Below are positions 58,871 through 64,000 of a stretch of 64,000 nt of DNA, one piece after another (position 1 is the stretch's first letter; each line of letters begins with the position of its first letter). The notes beneath the pieces are model-generated. The model made no database searches and was not told the DNA's origin. It worked only from the letters and a program-made list of their open reading frames with translations. Position numbers and translations under genes: made by a program. The stretch comes from Curtobacterium herbarum (lineage in GTDB: Bacteria > Actinomycetota > Actinomycetes > Actinomycetales > Microbacteriaceae): positions 2,728,001-2,792,000 of the forward strand of contig NZ_JAFBBT010000001.1 in NCBI RefSeq assembly GCF_016907335.1, given 5' to 3'.

Positions 58871-61800
58871 ATGACAGATCCGCACGGCAACGAACCGGTC
58901 GAGTTCGACGACGCGACGGCAGAGGCGCTCATCAGCGCACTGTCGACGACCGCGTCGAGCGTCGAGTCGCAGAGCGGGCCCCGTTCCTCCTACAAGACCA
59001 CGGGCCTGGCGGAGTTCCGCGGGCACTTCGCGGAGCTGTTCGACCAGAACGGCACCACCGCAGCGATCGGTGCACGAGACCTGGTGTCGACGATGCGCAC
59101 GGTCTCGGGCTGGGTGCAGACGATGCAGGCGGCCGCGAAACGCGAGAACGACCGTCGTCGCCGTGCGCGGGAGTTCGACGAGCGGCAGGCGAACCGGAAC
59201 CTGGTCGAGCGCTGGCACGACGACTGGTTCGGGGGCGAGAAGGCACCGACCGAGCAGGCCGAGCCGAAGCCGACCTTCAGCGACCCGACCGTCTCGGTCG
59301 GCAGCCGGCAGACCCCGAACCCGGGTTCCGGCGGCGGGGGCGGTGGCGGGACCTCGTCCGCGAAGCCCGAGGACCTCCGCTCCTTCGCGACCGGTTCGTC
59401 CCAGCTGAACGCCGACCTGTCCGGCAAGCCCGGCGCACTGCGGGGCAAGTTCGAGGACTTCGCCGCGAAGTGTCACTGGGGCACGATCAGCTCGTCCGGA
59501 CTCGTCAGCGGGTTCGAGAAGTGGCTCAGCGACAACGACCAGGACGTCACGTGGGCGAACACCGTCGCGGACGCCTTCGCCGCCGCGGGTGGCGAGGGAT
59601 CGGTGTCCACCGTCTCGGATGCCGCGCTGGGTGCCGCACTGCAGGCCGCAGGTGTCTCGGCGACCCGGTCCGCGCTCGCGTTCGAGCCGCCGACGGCGTA
59701 CGGCGCGCAGCCCACGACGGGCTTCTCGATGGACCCGGTCAACACCACGACCGGCAACTTCGTCGAGCCGGAGACGGACCTGACCTTCCTGCCCGCATCG
59801 GCCAGCCTCGCGGTCACGCGGATGTACAACTCGCTCGACCGGCGGGTCGGTCTGTTCGGTCCCGGCTGGGCGTCCGTCCTCGAGACCCGACTGCTGCTCG
59901 ACGACGAGGGCGCGTCCCTGGTCGAGGCCGACGGCCGTCAGATCCGGTTCCCCCGCAGCGGCGCGGGTTGGGACCGTGGTGTCGGCGAGAACCGGTGGCT
60001 CGCCGCCGAGGACGACCTGCTCGTCGTCCGCGACAACACCGGCGTCCGGATCGACTTCACCCCCGCCGGGGTCTGGGTCGGCCAGAGCGCCGGCCCCGGG
60101 ACCGCCGTCCACGTCGACCGCGATGCCGACGACCTCCCGGTGCGCCTGCGCCACGAGCGCGGGCGGTCGGTGGACGTCGAGTACGTCGGCGGTCGCGTCG
60201 CCGTGCTCCGGGCCTCCGACGGCCGTCGTGTCGAGTACGGCTACGACGACCGGCTCCGTCTGGTCTCGGTGACCGCGGCGACCGGCACCCGGCGGTACGG
60301 GTGGAACGAGGACGACCTCGTCGTCACGGTGACGAACGCGGCGGGCGTGGTCGAGGCCGACAACACGTACGACGCGGACCGACGGGTCGTCGAGCAGCGC
60401 AGCCCGCACGGGCGCCGTGTCCGCTTCGCCTACCTGCCCGGACGCGTCACGGCGATCTCCGACGACGACGGGTCGCGGTCGAACGCCTGGATCGCGGACC
60501 CGAAGGGCCGACTGGTCGGCGTCATCGACTCGGACGACCAGCGCCAGTCGATGTCGTACGACCCGCACGGCAACCTGGTGTCGTCGACGGCCCGCGACGG
60601 CTCGGTGGCGGTGCACGCCTACGACGCACGCGGCCGCCGCGTCCGCACGGTGACGCCCTCGGGTGCCGACGTGACCACCGGCTACGACGAGCACGACCGC
60701 GTCACCACCGTGGTGGCCGAGTCCGGAGCCGTCACGACGTTCGCGTACCAGGGCGAGGACCGCGACCCCTCGGTGATCACCGACCCGCTCGGCGGCCGGA
60801 CCGAGCTGACCTGGCAGGACGGCCTGCTCGTCCGCGCGGTCGACCCGACCGGGGTGGCGTTCACCCTGACGCACGACGCCCACGGCGAGCTGGCGTCGGT
60901 GACCAACACCGTCGGCGACACGACGCGCATCGAGCGTGACCTCCTCGGGCAGGTCACCGCCGTGGTGAGCCCGTCGGGCGCTCGGACGGAGTACCGGTAC
61001 GACGCGGCCGGCAACGTCGTCGCGCGGCAGGACCCGGACGGTGCCGTCTGGCGGTCCGAGTTCGACCCGGCCGGACGCGTCACCGCGCAGGTCGACGCGA
61101 CCGGCGCCCGGACGAGCATCGCGTACGGTCCCGACGGCGAGGTCGCCTCGGTGACGGACGCGCTCGGTCGCGTCACCAGCCAGACCCACGACGACCAGGG
61201 GAACACCGCATCGGTGACCCTCCCGGACGGCGCCTCGTGGTCCTTCGCACACGACGCCCTCTCACGCCTGCGTGCGGTCACCGACCCGACCGGCGCACGC
61301 TGGCTGCGGGAGTACTCGGTGGACGGCGCGCTGACGGCGACGGTCGACCCGACCGGCGTCCGGCAGGAGTCGAGCGCGGACCCGAGCACCGGCGTCCAGA
61401 CCCTCCGTGACGCGTTCTCGACGTCGGCCGTGCGGTTCGACGAGTTCGGTCGTCCGGTCGAGCGGACCAGTGACGCCACCGGAGCCGAGCTCGTCACGTA
61501 CGACGCCGCGGGCAACCCGGTCGAGCTCGTCGACGGCGAGGGCGGCCTGACCCGCCTGGAGCGCGACCTGGCCGGTCGGGTGGTCGCGCTGACGACGCCC
61601 ACCGGCGCCCGCAGCACCTACGAGTACGACGCGTGTGGCCGTCCGGCCGCCTCGGTCGACCCCCTCGGCGCGCGGACCACCCTGGCGTACGACGCCGAGT
61701 CCCGGGTCATCGCGCGGACCCTGCCCACGGGCGAGGTCGAGCGCACCGAGTACGACGCCGTCGGACGAGTGGTCACCCGTTCGACGCCGGGTTCCGGCAC

Positions 61801-64000
61801 GACGCGGTACCGCTGGGACACGGCCGGGAGGCTCGTCTCCGTCCAGGACGCACGCTTCGGCCGTCGTCGGTTCCGTCACGACGCCGCGGGGCAGGTCACC
61901 GAGGTCGTCGACGGGCTCGGTGGCATCACCCGCTACGGGTACGACACCCGTGGTCGCGTGGTCACGGTGACCGACCCGACCGGCGCGGTCACCCGCCGCG
62001 CGTACGACGCCGCGGACCGTCTGGTCGCCGAGACCGACCCGCTCGGCCGGACGTCGACGATCGAGTACGACGACGCCGGCCGTCCGGTGCGCCAGACCGG
62101 CCGCGACGGGCGGGTCGTCGTCTGGTCGTACGACGCGGCCGGCCGACGCCAGCGACTCGAGGTCGACGGCACCCTGCAGGGCGAGGTCTCGCACGACCCC
62201 GTCGGTCGCCGGATCATCGTCACCGACCACACCCGTGGCGCGGGCCGGACGCTCGACCACGAACTGCAGTACGACCGCCGCGGGCTGCTCGTCCGTCGCG
62301 CGCGCGGCGACCAGGCGGTGGCGTGGGAGTACGACGCCGACGGTCTCCGCGCAGCACGCACCGACCCGGACGGCACCCGCAGCGAGATGCGCCGCGACAC
62401 CGCCGGCCGACTCGTGGCCGTCGAGCGGGACGGACGCCCGGCCGGGACCTTCTCGTACGACGCCGCCGGTCGGGTGGTCGAGTCGGGTTCGGGCGACCTC
62501 GTGCAGCACTGGACGTACCGCGCCGGTGCCCTCGTCGCCCACACCGCCACGACGCCCGACGGCGTGTCCGAGACCACCGTGGAGCGCGACGACGACGACC
62601 GCATCTCCGCGATCTCCGGTGCCGACGGACGCGTGACCTACCGGCACGATGCCGCCGGTCAGCTGGTCAGCGCGCTCGACGACGACGGTCGTGGGCGCAC
62701 CTGGACGTACGACGCTGGCGGCCGACTCGTCGCCGAGACCGTCGACGGGGTGGAGACCCGCCACGAGTACGACGCCGCCGGCGTCCTCCTGGCGTCGACG
62801 ACGGACGGCGAGCGGACCGAGTACGTCGCGGACGGCCTCGGACGTCGGGTCCGCCGCACCACGCCGGACGGCGCGACCACGGAGTACACCTGGTCCGCGC
62901 TCGGGTACCTGGGCGGAGTCGTCGAACGCGACGCCGAGTACCGCGAGACCGACCGTGTCGACCTCTGGGTGGACGTGCTCGGCGAGCTCGCCGACGCCGG
63001 CGGGGCCGAGACGTGGTGGGACACCGCCGCCCTCGTGCCGACGCTCGTCAGCGTCGCCGGGACCTCGCTGCTCGAACTCCCGGGCGGGGTCACCCTGGTC
63101 GGGGACGCCGCCGACACGAACGGCTGGCGCGGTGCCCGCGCGACCGATGCGCAGGACCCGTGGGCGGTGCTGGCGGCTGCCACGGGCCTCCAGTCCGAAC
63201 TGGGTCTGCCGACCGGCGTGACGCTGTCCGCCACCGGCGGCCTCGGTGTCGGCGGTCTCGAGTGGCTCGGTGCCCGCGTCTACGACCCGGTCGCGCGGGG
63301 CTTCCTCTCGGCCGACCCGCTTGCGCCCGTCGTGGGCGCCGGCTGGGCCGGCAACCCGTACTCGTACGCGGGCAACGACCCGCTGCACGCGATCGACCCG
63401 CTGGGACTGCGCCCGGCGACGGACGAGGACCTCAAGGCGTACAACGACGCCCGGGTCGGCAACTTCGCCACGGCGGGGAACTGGATCGCCGACCACAAGG
63501 AGGCGATCGCCGCCTACGCCGCGATCGGAGTCGGGGTCGCCCTGATGTTCGTGCCCGGGGGCGCGCTCGTCACCCTGGCGATGGCCGCGACGTCCGGTGG
63601 TCTGCTCGCGGGTGGCTTCTCGGTCCTGAAGCAGGGGCCGGACAGCGGCAACGTGAACTGGGGCGAAGTCGGACGGCAGTCGCTCATCGGGTTCGGCACC
63701 GGCCTGCTCGGCGGCGGTGTCGCGTCCGGGATGAAGGCCGCGGCCGGCGCCTCGACCGTCGTGGGCAGCACGGGCACCGGTGTGGCGTCGACGGTGGGCC
63801 GCGGGATCATGAGCCAGACCGGTCGTGCTGCGACCGCCGCGAGTGTCGAGGGCGGCGCGTCCAACGGCGTCGACTACATGACGGACCCGGCACTCGAAGG
63901 CAAGCGCAACGTGTCGGACTTCCTGCAGACCACCGGAGCCGGTGTGGTGAGCGGGGCGGGTAGCAGCGTGGCGTCGTCTGCGATGCAGAAGGGGCTCGAC
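58871..64000 (+). CDS. Rhs-repeat polymorphic toxin, 5' part (toxin end outside window)
   Basis: 1710 codons from ATG 58871 to the window edge, no stop. Residues ~1-150 are helical and charged (FAELFDQNGTTAAIGARDLV, WHDDWFGGEK), an export-type N terminus, then a Gly-rich linker. DUF6531 begins ~288 (DPVNTTTGNFVEPETDLTFL). The RHS/YD shell runs ~320-1515 with dozens of YDxxGR-type repeats (EYDACGRPAASVDP, RYGYDTRGRVVTVTDP) and ends in the core marker NPYSYAGNDPLHAIDPLGL (Asp1509). The ~195-residue tail has a hydrophobic pair (AIAAYAAIGVGVALMFVPGG...) and begins the variable toxin region. Such shells encapsulate a toxin used in contact killing; the immunity gene would lie just downstream. Confidence 0.93.
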   Translation, partial: MTDPHGNEPVEFDDATAEALISALSTTASSVESQSGPRSSYKTTGLAEFRGHFAELFDQNGTTAAIGARDLVSTMRTVSGWVQTMQAAAKRENDRRRRAREFDERQANRNLVERWHDDWFGGEKAPTEQAEPKPTFSDPTVSVGSRQTPNPGSGGGGGGGTSSAKPEDLRSFATGSSQLNADLSGKPGALRGKFEDFAAKCHWGTISSSGLVSGFEKWLSDNDQDVTWANTVADAFAAAGGEGSVSTVSDAALGAALQAAGVSATRSALAFEPPTAYGAQPTTGFSMDPVNTTTGNFVEPETDLTFLPASASLAVTRMYNSLDRRVGLFGPGWASVLETRLLLDDEGASLVEADGRQIRFPRSGAGWDRGVGENRWLAAEDDLLVVRDNTGVRIDFTPAGVWVGQSAGPGTAVHVDRDADDLPVRLRHERGRSVDVEYVGGRVAVLRASDGRRVEYGYDDRLRLVSVTAATGTRRYGWNEDDLVVTVTNAAGVVEADNTYDADRRVVEQRSPHGRRVRFAYLPGRVTAISDDDGSRSNAWIADPKGRLVGVIDSDDQRQSMSYDPHGNLVSSTARDGSVAVHAYDARGRRVRTVTPSGADVTTGYDEHDRVTTVVAESGAVTTFAYQGEDRDPSVITDPLGGRTELTWQDGLLVRAVDPTGVAFTLTHDAHGELASVTNTVGDTTRIERDLLGQVTAVVSPSGARTEYRYDAAGNVVARQDPDGAVWRSEFDPAGRVTAQVDATGARTSIAYGPDGEVASVTDALGRVTSQTHDDQGNTASVTLPDGASWSFAHDALSRLRAVTDPTGARWLREYSVDGALTATVDPTGVRQESSADPSTGVQTLRDAFSTSAVRFDEFGRPVERTSDATGAELVTYDAAGNPVELVDGEGGLTRLERDLAGRVVALTTPTGARSTYEYDACGRPAASVDPLGARTTLAYDAESRVIARTLPTGEVERTEYDAVGRVVTRSTPGSGTTRYRWDTAGRLVSVQDARFGRRRFRHDAAGQVTEVVDGLGGITRYGYDTRGRVVTVTDPTGAVTRRAYDAADRLVAETDPLGRTSTIEYDDAGRPVRQTGRDGRVVVWSYDAAGRRQRLEVDGTLQGEVSHDPVGRRIIVTDHTRGAGRTLDHELQYDRRGLLVRRARGDQAVAWEYDADGLRAARTDPDGTRSEMRRDTAGRLVAVERDGRPAGTFSYDAAGRVVESGSGDLVQHWTYRAGALVAHTATTPDGVSETTVERDDDDRISAISGADGRVTYRHDAAGQLVSALDDDGRGRTWTYDAGGRLVAETVDGVETRHEYDAAGVLLASTTDGERTEYVADGLGRRVRRTTPDGATTEYTWSALGYLGGVVERDAEYRETDRVDLWVDVLGELADAGGAETWWDTAALVPTLVSVAGTSLLELPGGVTLVGDAADTNGWRGARATDAQDPWAVLAAATGLQSELGLPTGVTLSATGGLGVGGLEWLGARVYDPVARGFLSADPLAPVVGAGWAGNPYSYAGNDPLHAIDPLGLRPATDEDLKAYNDARVGNFATAGNWIADHKEAIAAYAAIGVGVALMFVPGGALVTLAMAATSGGLLAGGFSVLKQGPDSGNVNWGEVGRQSLIGFGTGLLGGGVASGMKAAAGASTVVGSTGTGVASTVGRGIMSQTGRAATAASVEGGASNGVDYMTDPALEGKRNVSDFLQTTGAGVVSGAGSSVASSAMQKGLD

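Noticed and set aside
61262..63496. A 744-codon minus-strand frame inside the Rhs gene
   Set aside because: Antisense shadow of the YD-repeat region; the plus-strand frame has clear Rhs motifs.

Overview
The DNA is very GC-rich, most genes start at ATG or GTG behind short AG-rich ribosome sites or directly after a TAnnnT -10 box, and the products look actinobacterial (UMF1-type MFS, LppP/LprE lipoprotein, WXG100 protein, Gls24 proteins, TIGR03704-like methyltransferase). The best guess is Microbacteriaceae, probably Curtobacterium or a close relative. That is inferred from gene content only. No rRNA, tRNA, insertion sequence, phage gene or CRISPR array was found.

Layout. 1-1009: 5' part of pth, and rplY. 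1221-14564: a hexuronate-catabolism block. A minus-strand run (binding protein, two permeases, two TIM-barrel isomerases, Gfo/Idh/MocA dehydrogenase, fructuronate reductase, mannonate dehydratase) faces lacI-uxaC across a composite palindromic operator; gluconokinase follows. 14677-18696: 6-phosphogluconate dehydrogenase, a small membrane protein and a membrane-anchored molybdopterin oxidoreductase. 18912-22225: a PrmC-related methyltransferase, prs and glmU. In many actinobacteria glmU-prs lies next to rplY-pth, so the uronate/pentose-phosphate block looks like an insertion into a housekeeping string. 22226-23076: non-coding, with four copies of a 175-bp repeat. 23077-28254: MFS protein, AraC/MarR divergent pair, a 49-codon gene, acyl-CoA ligase.

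28467-33489: a translationally coupled operon of a cellulose-synthase-like GT2, an RsbW-like ATPase and a secreted GH26-like/OpgC acyltransferase fusion, probably for a modified surface polysaccharide. 33752-38621: small proteins, an orphan WXG100 protein, DEAD-box helicase, SDR/TetR pair. 38635-45984: MarR-DHA2 exporter-TetR, a lipoprotein, two AraC regulators (one with an extra half HTH domain) and two small proteins. 46119-50705: an envelope and alkaline-stress cluster (GlsB, three Asp23/Gls24-like proteins, CsbD, AmaP-like, DUF2273). 51050-55181: alpha/beta-hydrolase-dehydrogenase subunit fusion, GMC flavoprotein, AraC regulator. 55237-58768: TerD-like, DUF427 and hypothetical proteins. 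58871-64000: the first 1710 codons of an Rhs polymorphic-toxin gene that runs off the window.

Two genome-wide patterns stand out. Four near-perfect terminator hairpins share one outer arm (GACGGGAGGC). Short tandem repeats (5-25 bp units) sit at most convergent gene junctions, often containing a stop codon. Four AraC regulators, three of them clear paralogues, are spread through the window.
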